Shown: positions 32,644 to 41,197 of the stretch, in pieces
How the letters are laid out: each line of letters opens with the position of its first letter
Numbering within the stretch: position 1 is the first letter of the stretch
Notes under the pieces: generated by a model
Told to the model about the DNA's origin: nothing
Databases searched by the model: none
What the model saw: only the letters and a program-made list of their open reading frames with translations
Made by a program: the position numbers and the translations under genes
Assembly (NCBI RefSeq): GCF_000372745.1
Contig: NZ_KB889696.1
Location: 1 to 60,235, forward strand
DNA length: 60,235 nucleotides
Reading direction: 5' to 3'
Origin: Embleya scabrispora DSM 41855
GTDB lineage: Bacteria > Actinomycetota > Actinomycetes > Streptomycetales > Streptomycetaceae

Positions 32644-33750
32644 ATGTTCGATGTCGAGGAGTACCGGGTCGGGCCGCGCAACGCGATCACCGACGTGGCC
32701 GGCCTGCGGGTCGGGCACGCCGCCTACACCGACGCCGGCGCGATGACCGGAACCACCGTGCTGCTCGGCCCGGTCGGCGGCTTCGTGGCCGGCGTGGACG
32801 TGCGCGGCGGCGCGCCGGGCACCCGCGAGTTGGACGCGCTCGACCCGCGCAACCTGGTGCCCCGGATCGAGGCGATCGTGCTCAGCGGGGGCAGCGCGTT
32901 CGGTCTGGACGCGGCGAGCGGCGTGGTGGCGTGGCTGGCCGAGCGGGGCCGGGGATTCCCGGTGGGCACGGAGCCGCATCAGGTGGTGCCGGTGGTGCCG
33001 GCCGCGTCGTTGTTCGACCTCGGGCGTGGCGGCGACTGGGCACGTCGGCCCGATGCGGCGTTGGGCCGGGCGGCGATCGCGGCGGCCGACGCCGAGCCGG
33101 AGCACGCGGCGGTGCCGCTGGGCAGCGTGGGGGCCGGCACCGGTGCGATGGTCGGCGGCCTGCGCGGCGGGGTGGGCACGGCGAGCGTGGTGTTGCCCGG
33201 CGGGGTCACCGTCGCGGCGCTCGCGGTGGTCAACGCGGCGGGGTCGGCGGTGGACCCGATCGGCGGACTGCCGTACGCGGCCGGCCTCGGGCTGCCCGCC
33301 GAGTTCCCGCTGACCGCTCCCGAACACGCCGAGCACGCCGCCGCGTTGACCCGCGCCGCGGCCTCGGCCGGGATGCCGCCCACGCTCAACACCACGATCG
33401 GGATCGTGGCCACCGACGCGGTGCTGACCAGGTCACAGGCGCAAAAGGTGGCGGGCGTCGCGCACGACGGGCTGGCCCGGGCGATCCGGCCGGTGCACAC
33501 GCTCTACGACGGCGACACCATCTTCGCGGTGTCCACGGCCCGGGTACCGCTGCCCACACCCGATCCGGACACGCCCTACGGAGTGAACGCGGAGGCCGCC
33601 GCGCTGACCCTGATCCACGCGGCGGCGGCGGATGTATTCGCCCGGGCGGTACTGCATGGCGTGCTGGCCGCGAAGGGCGGCGGTGAAGTCCCGGCCTACC
33701 GAGATCTCTATCCGAATTCCAGCTCCGCATACGGGCACCGACGATCTTGA
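32644..33750 (+). CDS. P1-family (DmpA/NylC-like) self-processing hydrolase
   Basis: 368 residues. N-terminal NAITDVAGLRVGHAAYTDAG and the glycine-rich LSGGSAFGLDAASGV are typical of the P1 (S58) family. These proteins cleave themselves to expose a Thr or Ser nucleophile; here PPTLN-TTIGIVATDA places the cut at Asn249/Thr250, as in the nylon-oligomer hydrolase NylC. Members hydrolyse peptides with D- or beta-residues or cyclic amides; the natural substrate is unknown. No signal peptide. ATG 32644 follows GGGGAGG at 5 bases. Confidence 0.9.
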   Translation: MFDVEEYRVGPRNAITDVAGLRVGHAAYTDAGAMTGTTVLLGPVGGFVAGVDVRGGAPGTRELDALDPRNLVPRIEAIVLSGGSAFGLDAASGVVAWLAERGRGFPVGTEPHQVVPVVPAASLFDLGRGGDWARRPDAALGRAAIAAADAEPEHAAVPLGSVGAGTGAMVGGLRGGVGTASVVLPGGVTVAALAVVNAAGSAVDPIGGLPYAAGLGLPAEFPLTAPEHAEHAAALTRAAASAGMPPTLNTTIGIVATDAVLTRSQAQKVAGVAHDGLARAIRPVHTLYDGDTIFAVSTARVPLPTPDPDTPYGVNAEAAALTLIHAAAADVFARAVLHGVLAAKGGGEVPAYRDLYPNSSSAYGHRRS

Positions 33751-33874
33751 TCGACGATTCCGAATTGGGAAACCCGCCGCAGAGGAGCCGGCGGGACTGC
33801 CCTATCATCGGCGATTCGACGATGACATTTCCCCGCTTCCCAGGGGGCCCGAACTAACGGGGCGGTTTGCCGGC

Positions 33875-34753
33875 ATGGGACACGTAGATCATTTCGCTTA
33901 CGGAGCCGTCACCCCGGGCATCGCCTACCTCATGTCATGCGTCGGATCGGCTCTCGGGCTGCTCTGCACGACACGGGCGCGGGCGGTACGCGGTTGGGTG
34001 CGAGCGCGCTGGTTGGTTTTGGGGGCGGCCTCGATCGGCGGCACCGGAATCTGGGTCATGCATTTCATCGGCATGCTCGGATTCTCGGTGCGCGAGTCCC
34101 CGATTCGATACGACGTGGCCAAGACGATGACCTCGCTGGTGCTCGCGGTGGTGGTGGTCGGCATCGGTATGGCAGTCGCCGGTCGGCACAACGCGGGCAC
34201 GGTGGGGCTGGTACTCGGCGGGGTGATCACCGGCGGCGGCGTGGCGATCATGCACTACATGGGCATGGCCGCGATGAGCCTGGACGGCTCGGTCGAATAC
34301 GACTCGTTCCGCGTCGGCCTGTCGATCCTGATCGCGGTGGTCGCGGCCACCGCGGCACTGTGGGCCGCACTCAATGTGAGTGGGCTCGCGGCGACCGCGG
34401 GCGCCGCGTTGATCATGGGCCTGGCGGTCAGCGGAATGCACTACACGGGAATGTCCGCAATGCGTGTGCGCACCGAGGGTCGACACGGGATGGTGCACGG
34501 CGCGGAGGCGTCCCAATTCCTCGCGCCGTTGATCACCGGCATCAGCCTTTTCACGGTGATCACACTGTTCATCGTCGCCCTGTCGCCATCCGCCGACGAG
34601 ATCAAGGAAGAGGACGAACTCAACGCCCGATTGGCCCGGCTGGAAGACAACCGAATCGGCTCACCCCCGGCCGGAAACCGGCCCGGCCCGCGCACATCCC
34701 ACCGCCGCGGAACACAAACCGACCCCCACGATTACTTCCACTCGGGCCGCTGA
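33875..34753 (+). CDS. MHYT-domain integral membrane sensor
   Basis: 292 residues with seven membrane helices. The MHYT motif occurs three times: MHFIGM (62-67), MHYMGM (126-131) and MHYTGM (188-193), as in the MHYT domain thought to bind copper and sense O2, CO or NO. Unlike the classic members it has no GGDEF, EAL or kinase domain, only a short charged tail (DEIKEEDELNARLARLEDN). Output would need a partner. ATG 33875 has a weak ribosome site. A hairpin at 34805-34837 follows. Confidence 0.9.
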   Translation: MGHVDHFAYGAVTPGIAYLMSCVGSALGLLCTTRARAVRGWVRARWLVLGAASIGGTGIWVMHFIGMLGFSVRESPIRYDVAKTMTSLVLAVVVVGIGMAVAGRHNAGTVGLVLGGVITGGGVAIMHYMGMAAMSLDGSVEYDSFRVGLSILIAVVAATAALWAALNVSGLAATAGAALIMGLAVSGMHYTGMSAMRVRTEGRHGMVHGAEASQFLAPLITGISLFTVITLFIVALSPSADEIKEEDELNARLARLEDNRIGSPPAGNRPGPRTSHRRGTQTDPHDYFHSGR

Positions 34754-34804
34754 TCCGGAATCGAGAATTCCGAATTCTTGTCGGCGAGGCCCCGCGACGC
34801 GCGA

Positions 34805-34837
34805 GGGGCCGGCGGGGCACTTGGCCCCGCCGGCCCC
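34805..34837. terminator. Terminator between MHYT and TPR genes
   Basis: GGGGCCGGCGGGGC-ACTTG-GCCCCGCCGGCCCC, a 14-bp perfect stem with 5-base loop, between two convergent genes. Confidence 0.85.
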
Positions 34838-34895
34838 ATGCCGTCGGCCCCATCACGCCGACCCGGCCCCATCACGCCGGACCCGACCCGGCTCG

Positions 34896-35957
34896 CTACT
34901 GCGTCGGTTCCAGTACCGGACCCAGGGGGGTGATCGCGTCGAAGGGGCGCTCACGGCGCTCACGGCGTCTGGCGGCGAGCCTTTCGCGCAGCCCCATGCG
35001 GGGTTCCTTGTCTTCCTGTGCCTGCTTTCGGGCGGAGCCCACGTTGGCGCGGGCCTGGTCCTCTCGGTCGTGGTCGCCGAGCGCGGCGAACAGGGTCGCG
35101 GCCTGCTCGTGCGCGAGGGCGGCCTCGTCGAACCTGCGCAACTGCTGGAGTGCGGCTCCGAGGCTGTTCAGCGCCTGGCCCTCGCGGTGCTGGTCGCCGA
35201 ACTTGGCGAACAGGTTCGCGGCCTGCTCGTGCGCGGTGGCGGCCTCCTCGAACTTGCGCACCTGGTGGAGTGCGGCCCCGAGGTAGTCCAGGGCCTGGCC
35301 CTGGCGGTGGAGGTCGTCGAGTTCGGTGAACAGCGTGGCGGCCTGCCGGTGGACCTCGATCGCCTCGACGAACCGGCGCATCTCCCGAAGGCCGATGCCG
35401 AAGTTGTTCAGGGCCTGCCCCTCGCGGTGGTGGTCGTCCAGATCCGCGAACAGCGCGGCGGCTTGGCGGTGGACCTCGATCGCCTCGATGAAGCGGCGCA
35501 TCTCCTGGAGGGCGATGCCGAAGTTGTTCAGGGCCTGCGCCTCGCGGTGGTGGTCGTCCAGATCCGCGAACAGGACGGCGGCCTCGCGATGGGCCTCGTT
35601 CGCCTCCTCGTACCGGCGCACCTCCTGGAGCGCGGTGCCGAGGTTGTTGAGGACTTGGGCCTCGCGGTGACGGTCGTCGAGTTCCGCGAACAGCGCGGCG
35701 GCTTGGCGGTGGGCATCGATCGCTTCGTCGAAGCGCCGCACCTGCTGGAGCGCGGTGCCGAGATTGCCCAGCGCCTGACCCTCGCCGTGCTGGTCTCCCT
35801 GCTCGCGGGACAGCGCGAGGTCTTCCTGGTGGGCCTTGATCGCTTCGTCGAAGCGCCGCACCTGCTGGAGGGCGGTACCGAGGTTGTTCAACGCCCGACC
35901 CTCGCCGTTGCGGTCGCCGAGTTCGCGGCAGATGACGAGGTCTTGCTGGTGGCTCAT
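34896..35957 (-). CDS. Tetratricopeptide-repeat protein made of 40-residue units
   Basis: 353 residues. After a short partial unit there are seven full 40-residue TPR-type repeats of the pattern (A/V)LxxLGxALQxxRRFxEA....H...A.LFxxLxDxHREGQ, then a basic tail (RLAARRRERRERP). The spacing of exactly 120 bases is visible in the DNA. Such repeats form a curved superhelix for protein binding; the same 40-residue repeats are found C-terminal to NB-ARC/AfsR proteins, here without an ATPase. ATG 35957 follows GGGAGAG at 5 bases; the frame remains open upstream to 36242 but that part looks non-coding. Partner unknown. Confidence 0.88.
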   Translation of the reverse strand: MSHQQDLVICRELGDRNGEGRALNNLGTALQQVRRFDEAIKAHQEDLALSREQGDQHGEGQALGNLGTALQQVRRFDEAIDAHRQAAALFAELDDRHREAQVLNNLGTALQEVRRYEEANEAHREAAVLFADLDDHHREAQALNNFGIALQEMRRFIEAIEVHRQAAALFADLDDHHREGQALNNFGIGLREMRRFVEAIEVHRQAATLFTELDDLHRQGQALDYLGAALHQVRKFEEAATAHEQAANLFAKFGDQHREGQALNSLGAALQQLRRFDEAALAHEQAATLFAALGDHDREDQARANVGSARKQAQEDKEPRMGLRERLAARRRERRERPFDAITPLGPVLEPTQ

Positions 35958-36292
35958 GATCTCTCCCGACGCGTCGCGGACTTCCGCCCCGACCGCCGCT
36001 CCGCCCTTGGAGGAGAAACGGCGCGGCCCGGCGGTACATCCCTTCACATGGACACTTTCAGTAACACGCGTCTCATCGAGAGCGGCAACCGCACGCATGT
36101 CGGGACGGCCAACCGGGTGGCGCATTAGGCCGCATGGACGGCGCGGCGAACGGATCGACCCGTCACGACGGACACCGCCGCCCCTACGCCCGGGACGCTT
36201 GATTGCGTCAATGATTTGCCGCAGACTCGCACGACGTCTCAACCAGCGCCAACGCGTCGGCGCACCGTCGGCGCGTGGTCAGGAGGAATCCG
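35958..36292. other. Divergent intergenic region, no other gene seen
   Basis: 335 bases between the TPR gene and the AttH/DUF7064-like gene. It must hold both promoters. The open leftward frame (to 36242) has no codon bias. Nothing else recognised. Confidence 0.5.
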
Positions 36293-37423
36293 ATGCCGAT
36301 CCCCGTGCCCCTGGACGAATACCCGGTCCACCAGGTCCCGCTGTTCCACAGCGAAGTCGGCTCGACCGACCGGAACTTCTACGACCGCTGCATCATGCAC
36401 GCCTACGACCGCGCGGGCGGCGTCCAGATCGCGACCGGCCTCGGCGTCTACCCCAACCTGGGGGTGATCGACGCGTACGTGGTGATCCGCAAGGACGGCC
36501 GTCAGCACGCGGTGCGGATGTCGGGCGCGCTCGGCCCGGACCGGCTCAGGCAGGAGGTGGGGCCGTACCGGATCGAGGTGCTGGAGCCGCTGGCCAGTGT
36601 GCGTGTGGTGTGCGACGCGCCGGATCAGGGCATCTCGATCGACCTCACCTTCACCTCGCCGTTCGCGCCGCTGCCGGAACCTCGACACGTGCAGCGCAGC
36701 GACTTCAAGCCGCTCCTGGACGCGTCGCGCTTCGTGCAGATCGGCGACTGGACCGGCACGGTGACCCTGGACGGCGAGGAGATCGCCGTCACGCCGCAGA
36801 CCTGGTCCGGCTCGCGCGACCGCTCCTGGGGCATCCGCCCGTCGGGCGAGGCGCCGCCGGCCGGGCGCCCCGCGCAGACCGCCGGGTTCTGGTGGAACTG
36901 GATCCCCATCCACCTCGGCGATCAGGCGCTGATGATCATCGCCCAGGAGTCGGCCGAGGGGCATCGTTTCCTGACCGAGGCGATCCGGGTCTTCCCGCTC
37001 GACACCGGCAAGGCGCCCGAGCAACTCGGCTGGCCCGAGTTCGACGTGCGCTACACGTCCGGCACTCGGCTGCCCGAGGGCGCGGCGATCCATTTGACCG
37101 ACCGCAAGCGCAATGCGCTCACGCTGCACCTGGACAACCACGGGTACATCGCGCTCAACGTGGGCGCGGGCTACGGCGGCGACCCGGACTGGGGCCACGG
37201 CCAGTGGAAGGGCGAGGACTACCTCGACGGCGCGGTGTACGAGCAGAAGGACCCCGAGGTGGCCAAGCGCATCCCGTTCAGCGTGATCGACCACGTCGCG
37301 ACCGCCCGACTCACCGGTCCCGACGGCGCACTGCTCGCCGAAGGCGTGGGCATCTTCGAACACGGCACGTTCGGCCGACACGACCCGTCGGGCTTCACCG
37401 GGTGGGACTCGGTCGCCCCGTAG
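36293..37423 (+). CDS. AttH/DUF7064-like protein, lipocalin-type fold, unknown function
   Basis: 376 residues, soluble, beta-rich, no signal peptide. Features such as RDRSWGIRPSGE, GFWWNWIPIHLGDQALMII and IPFSVIDHVATARLTGPDG place it in the family of AttH/carotenoid-hydratase-like proteins (also listed as DUF7064/7065) that actinobacteria often keep with lipid or steroid genes. ATG 36293 follows AGGAGGA at 5 bases. It lies next to the flavoprotein and thiolase genes of the catabolic cluster but is transcribed the other way. Its reaction is not known; I would not name a substrate. Confidence 0.75.
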   Translation: MPIPVPLDEYPVHQVPLFHSEVGSTDRNFYDRCIMHAYDRAGGVQIATGLGVYPNLGVIDAYVVIRKDGRQHAVRMSGALGPDRLRQEVGPYRIEVLEPLASVRVVCDAPDQGISIDLTFTSPFAPLPEPRHVQRSDFKPLLDASRFVQIGDWTGTVTLDGEEIAVTPQTWSGSRDRSWGIRPSGEAPPAGRPAQTAGFWWNWIPIHLGDQALMIIAQESAEGHRFLTEAIRVFPLDTGKAPEQLGWPEFDVRYTSGTRLPEGAAIHLTDRKRNALTLHLDNHGYIALNVGAGYGGDPDWGHGQWKGEDYLDGAVYEQKDPEVAKRIPFSVIDHVATARLTGPDGALLAEGVGIFEHGTFGRHDPSGFTGWDSVAP

Positions 37424-37637
37424 CGCCCACCGGGAGCGAAGCCGGCGGATTTTACCGGGCATTCGTCGCCGACACTCCGAAAACGCATAAGTTGCTGAAA
37501 TACCGGGACAGTTCGCGGTATCCATAGGCGCGGGACCGGTGTCACTCCTCCCGTGACCCGCCGACCGCCGGGCCGTGCACGCGAGTCCTCCCGCGCGCCC
37601 GGCCCGGCAGGTCTCGGCCGGATGCGGTCCGGTGGGC

Positions 37638-38762
37638 TCAGTCCTCGGCCAGGAACGCGCTCAGCCGCTCCGTGGTCTCGATCCACTCCTCGACCAGGGA
37701 CAGGACGACCTCCTGGGTCGGCCGGACCTTGTCGAGCATGCCCACGACCTGGCCCACCGGCCAGCCGTTGAGCTCCTTGTTCCTGGTCCGGGTGAAGCGC
37801 CGGGACGCCGCGTTGAAGATGATGCCCTGGAGCGGCATCGGCAGCGGATCGGGATTGGCCGGATCCTCCCACGCGTCCGTCCATCCGGACCTGAGCTGGC
37901 GGGCCGGCTTGCCGGTCATCGCCCGCGAGCGCACCGTGTCGGTGGACTTGGCCTCCAACAGGTTCTGCACCGACACCTCGTGGGTGTCCGCCTCGGCGAC
38001 GGTCAGCCACAGGCTGCCGGTCCACACCCCCTGGGCGCCGAGCGCAAGCGCCGCGGCCATCTGCCGACCGCCGCCGATGCCGCCGGCCGCGAGCACCGGG
38101 ATGTCCGGCCCCACCGTGTCCACGACCTGCGGGATGAGCACCATCGTGGAGATCTCGCCGCAGTGCCCGCCGGCCTCGGTGCCCTGCGCGACCACCACGT
38201 CCACGCCCGCCTCGACCTGCTTCTGCGCGTGCCGCGGGCTGCCGCACAGCGCCCCGACCAGGACACCCGCGTCGTGGCACGCGTCGATGATGTCGGCCGG
38301 CGGCGGGCCGAGCGCGTTGACGAACATCTTGACCAGCGGGTGCTTGAGCGAGACCTGGATCTGCGCGCGCGACTCCAGGTCCACGTTCAGCCCGGCGGCC
38401 TTGACCGGCCTGTCCGCCAGCTCGGCGGGCAGCGGCGGAATCCCGTGGCTGTCCAGGAGTTCGTCGACGAACTTCCAGTGCTCCTCCGGGATCAGCTTCT
38501 CCAGGTTGCTCGGCAGCGCGGCCTCGCCACCGCCCTTGCCGATGTACGCCATCGGGATCGCCAGGTCGACGCCGTACGGCTTGCCGTCGGTGTGCTCGTC
38601 GAGCCAGGCGAGCTCGACCTCCAACTGCTCGGGGTCGAACGCGAGCGCACCGAGCACGCCGAAGCCGCCGGCTCGGCTGACCGCCGCGACCACGTCGCGG
38701 CAGTGGGAGAACGCGAAGATCGGGAAGTCGATCCCGAGCTTCACGCAGATGGGGGGCTTCAT
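37638..38762 (-). CDS. Nitronate-monooxygenase-like FMN protein (steroid-cluster type)
   Basis: 374 residues. It has the 2-nitropropane dioxygenase TIM barrel: PIFAFSHCRDVVAAVSRAGG, then AGVDVVVAQGTEAGGH (FMN phosphate site, about 186-200) and IPVLAAGGIGGGRQMAAALA. The segment DLAIPMAYIGKGGGEAALPS with a helical insertion is typical of a subfamily found in actinobacterial cholesterol regulons (resembling Rv3553/IpdC) rather than of true nitronate oxidases. It is 40 bases downstream of a perfect inverted repeat (38804-38838). Probable role: redox step in lipid or sterol ring breakdown, by context. Confidence 0.85.
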   Translation of the reverse strand: MKPPICVKLGIDFPIFAFSHCRDVVAAVSRAGGFGVLGALAFDPEQLEVELAWLDEHTDGKPYGVDLAIPMAYIGKGGGEAALPSNLEKLIPEEHWKFVDELLDSHGIPPLPAELADRPVKAAGLNVDLESRAQIQVSLKHPLVKMFVNALGPPPADIIDACHDAGVLVGALCGSPRHAQKQVEAGVDVVVAQGTEAGGHCGEISTMVLIPQVVDTVGPDIPVLAAGGIGGGRQMAAALALGAQGVWTGSLWLTVAEADTHEVSVQNLLEAKSTDTVRSRAMTGKPARQLRSGWTDAWEDPANPDPLPMPLQGIIFNAASRRFTRTRNKELNGWPVGQVVGMLDKVRPTQEVVLSLVEEWIETTERLSAFLAED

Positions 38763-38803
38763 CGCCAGAACCTCCGGTCACCGGGTGAAGGCCCCAGAAT
38801 AGG

Positions 38804-38838
38804 AAGGCTCCTTGACCAAATCAAGGTCAAGGAGCCTT
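38804..38838. promoter_or_regulatory. 35-base inverted repeat operator (AAGGCTCCTTGACC)
   Basis: Perfect 14-base arms (AAGGCTCCTTGACC / GGTCAAGGAGCCTT) with a 7-base spacer, upstream of the flavoprotein gene. The left arm box is nearly repeated at 42238-42250. Confidence 0.75.
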
Positions 38839-38897
38839 ACCATTTTGCGGGATGCGGAACCGAGCGGCTATGCGCGGCTACGCATGGTCACCGGCGG

Positions 38898-40055
38898 CTA
38901 CGGCTTGTCCGCGCCCACCGCCCACATCGCGAAGTACTGGGCCGCCGCGCCGTACGCCTGAGCCAGCGCGACCTTCGCACCGTCCACCTGGTGCTCCCCG
39001 GCCGCGCCCCGAACCTGGAGCGCCGCCTCCAGGAAGCGCAGCATGCCGGAGGCGCCGATCGGGTTGGAGGACAACACGCCGCCCGACGGGTTCACCGGGA
39101 AGTCACCGTCGAACGCGGTCTCGCCGCGGTCGACCATCTTCCAGCCCTCGCCCACGGGCGCGATGTCGTGGCCCTCCAGCCACATCGGCTCGTACCAGGA
39201 GAACGGCACGTACAACTCGGCCACGTCGATCTGCCGCCGCGGGTCGGTGATCCCGGCCTGCCTGTACACATCCCACGCGCAGTCGATGCCGGCCTGGGGG
39301 CGGATCGGGTCGCGGCCGTTGAACGACGACGGTTCGGAGCGCATCGAGGTGCCCAGGATCCAGGCCGGGGCCCGGCCGTCGGCCGCCGCCGCGTCGCCGC
39401 CCGCCTCGTCGGTCAGCACGATCGCGCCGGCGCCGTCCGAGGACGGGCACGACTCCAGGAAGTGCAGCGGGTCCCACATCATCGGCGACTCGCGGACCTT
39501 GTCGATCGAGATGTCCTTGAGCTGCAGGTGCGCGTACTGGTTGCGCAGCGCGTTCTGCCGGTCCTTGACCGCCACCTGCCAGCCGATGTGCTCGGGCGCC
39601 CCGGACTTTTGGATGTACGCCCGAATCCACGGCGCGAACGCGCCGCCCGCGCCGATCGACCCGGACTTGCCGCCGCCGAGCCCGAATTGCGCGTTCCCCT
39701 CGGACTGCTTCTCCCACGCGACGGCCAACACGCGCTTGTGTACCCGGCTGCTGATCAGGTGTGAGGCGACGATCGCCGTGGACCCGCCCACGCTGCCCGC
39801 GGTGTGCACGCGAAACACCGGCTTGCCGGCCCCGCCGAGTGCGTCCGAGAGGTAGAGCTCGGGCTTCATCACGCCCTCGAAGATGTCGGGCGCCTTCCCG
39901 ATCACCACCGCGTCGATGTCGCTCCAGGTCATCCGCGCGTCGTCCAACGCGCGCTGGGCGGCCTCGCGGACCAGGCCCGCGATCGACAGGTCGTCGCGCC
40001 GCTTCTTGTGCTTGGTCTGGCCGATGCCGACGACGGCAACGCGCTCATGGGTCAT
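38898..40055 (-). CDS. Thiolase-fold lipid-transfer-like protein (Ltp3 type)
   Basis: 385 residues of the thiolase/SCP-x N-terminal type (VAVVGIGQTKHKKRRDDLSI, DAVVIGKAPDIFEGVMKPEL, VHTAGSVGGSTAIVASHLIS, NPSGGVLSSNPIGASGMLRF). The classic thiolase Cys is replaced (TAGSVGG), as in Ltp proteins that catalyse retro-aldol cleavage of steroid CoA esters or have lost thiolase chemistry. It resembles Rv3523 (Ltp3), whose Rhodococcus relatives are needed for C-24 branched sterol side chains. ATG 40055 overlaps the previous gene stop (ATGA), so it is coupled to the Ltp4-like gene. Substrate inferred only. Confidence 0.88.
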   Translation of the reverse strand: MTHERVAVVGIGQTKHKKRRDDLSIAGLVREAAQRALDDARMTWSDIDAVVIGKAPDIFEGVMKPELYLSDALGGAGKPVFRVHTAGSVGGSTAIVASHLISSRVHKRVLAVAWEKQSEGNAQFGLGGGKSGSIGAGGAFAPWIRAYIQKSGAPEHIGWQVAVKDRQNALRNQYAHLQLKDISIDKVRESPMMWDPLHFLESCPSSDGAGAIVLTDEAGGDAAAADGRAPAWILGTSMRSEPSSFNGRDPIRPQAGIDCAWDVYRQAGITDPRRQIDVAELYVPFSWYEPMWLEGHDIAPVGEGWKMVDRGETAFDGDFPVNPSGGVLSSNPIGASGMLRFLEAALQVRGAAGEHQVDGAKVALAQAYGAAAQYFAMWAVGADKP

Positions 40056-41197
40056 CGGTTGTCACCTTTCGCGGCGGGGTCACCCTCGGCTCCGGTGTCA
40101 CCTTCCAGGACACAGACGAGGTTCTGCTGGAGTGCCGGGCCCGACGTGGCGTGCCCGAGCGTGCGCGAGCGCCCGTTGATCAGGATCTGGTCGGCCGCGG
40201 CGGCGATCCGCACCAGGCCGGTGGCCATCAGCGGGTTGCCGGTGAGCGCGCCGCCGGACGGGTTGATCACCACGTCCTCGGCCAGGCCCAGCGACTGCCG
40301 CAGGATCACCTCCTGCGCGGTGAACGGCGCCATCAGCTCGGCCACCTCGACGCCGGCCACACCGCCCGCCCGCTGCCCGGCGATCCGGGTCGAGGCGGAG
40401 TCGGTCAGGTCGCGCAGCGCCGGGTTGTGCACCTCGCTGCGGTGGTCGAGGCCGGTGATCCAGGCCGGGCGCTCGGTCAGTTCGGCGGCACGCGGGCCGC
40501 GCACGAGCACGACCGCGCAGGCGCCGTCCGAGATCGGCGGCAGGTCGCTCTTGCGCAGCGGATTGCGCAGGTAGCCCTCGGCGAGCAGCTTGTCCACGTC
40601 CTGCTCGGCGCCCCGCACCTGCTGGTTGGGGTTGCCCGCCGCGTCGCGGCGCGAGCGCGCGGCGATCTCGGCGAGTTCGCGTTCGGTGGTCTTGCCGGAC
40701 TCGATCAACTGCCGGGCCTGGAGCGCGGCGAGCGAGACCGGGTCCAGGCCGAGCGGCGCGAGGTAGTACGGGTCGAGTTCGAGCGGGTACATCGCGGCCG
40801 GGTCGCCGGTGGAGGACTTGCCCGAGCCCATCGCGACCGCGATGTCGATGTCGCCGTGCTTGAGGCGCACCCACGCCTCGTACATCGCCCACGCGCCGTC
40901 CATCTCGACGTGCGACTCGTGGATCGGCGGCCACGCGCCCATCGCGTCCAGGTTGGGCACGAACGAGAACGTGCCACCGGAGATGTAGTCGCACGACCCC
41001 TGGCAGCTGAACCCGATGTCGGAGCGCTTGAGCCCGACCTTGTCCAGGGCCTCGTCGACGACCATCAGCAGCATCTCGGTCTCGGTGAGCTCCTGTCGGC
41101 GCACCGCCGGGAGCTGCGCGGTCGCGACGATCGCGATGTCGCTGTCCTGCCGCACTGCCGTCTCCCTTGTCTCGCCCGCGTTTTGACGCGCCGTCAT
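40052..41197 (-). CDS. Thiolase-fold lipid-transfer-like protein (Ltp4 type)
   Basis: 381 residues, a second thiolase-fold protein (IAIVATAQLPAVRRQELTET, FSCQGSCDYISGGTFSFVPN, VEMDGAWAMYEAWVRLKHGD, NPSGGALTGNPLMATGLVRI). It resembles Rv3522 (Ltp4). It likely forms a complex with the neighbouring Ltp3-like protein and the OB-fold protein, as in Ltp-DUF35 aldolases. Its start shares one base with the OB-fold stop (TGATG), and its stop overlaps the next start, so the three are one translational unit. Confidence 0.87.
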   Translation of the reverse strand: MTARQNAGETRETAVRQDSDIAIVATAQLPAVRRQELTETEMLLMVVDEALDKVGLKRSDIGFSCQGSCDYISGGTFSFVPNLDAMGAWPPIHESHVEMDGAWAMYEAWVRLKHGDIDIAVAMGSGKSSTGDPAAMYPLELDPYYLAPLGLDPVSLAALQARQLIESGKTTERELAEIAARSRRDAAGNPNQQVRGAEQDVDKLLAEGYLRNPLRKSDLPPISDGACAVVLVRGPRAAELTERPAWITGLDHRSEVHNPALRDLTDSASTRIAGQRAGGVAGVEVAELMAPFTAQEVILRQSLGLAEDVVINPSGGALTGNPLMATGLVRIAAAADQILINGRSRTLGHATSGPALQQNLVCVLEGDTGAEGDPAAKGDNR

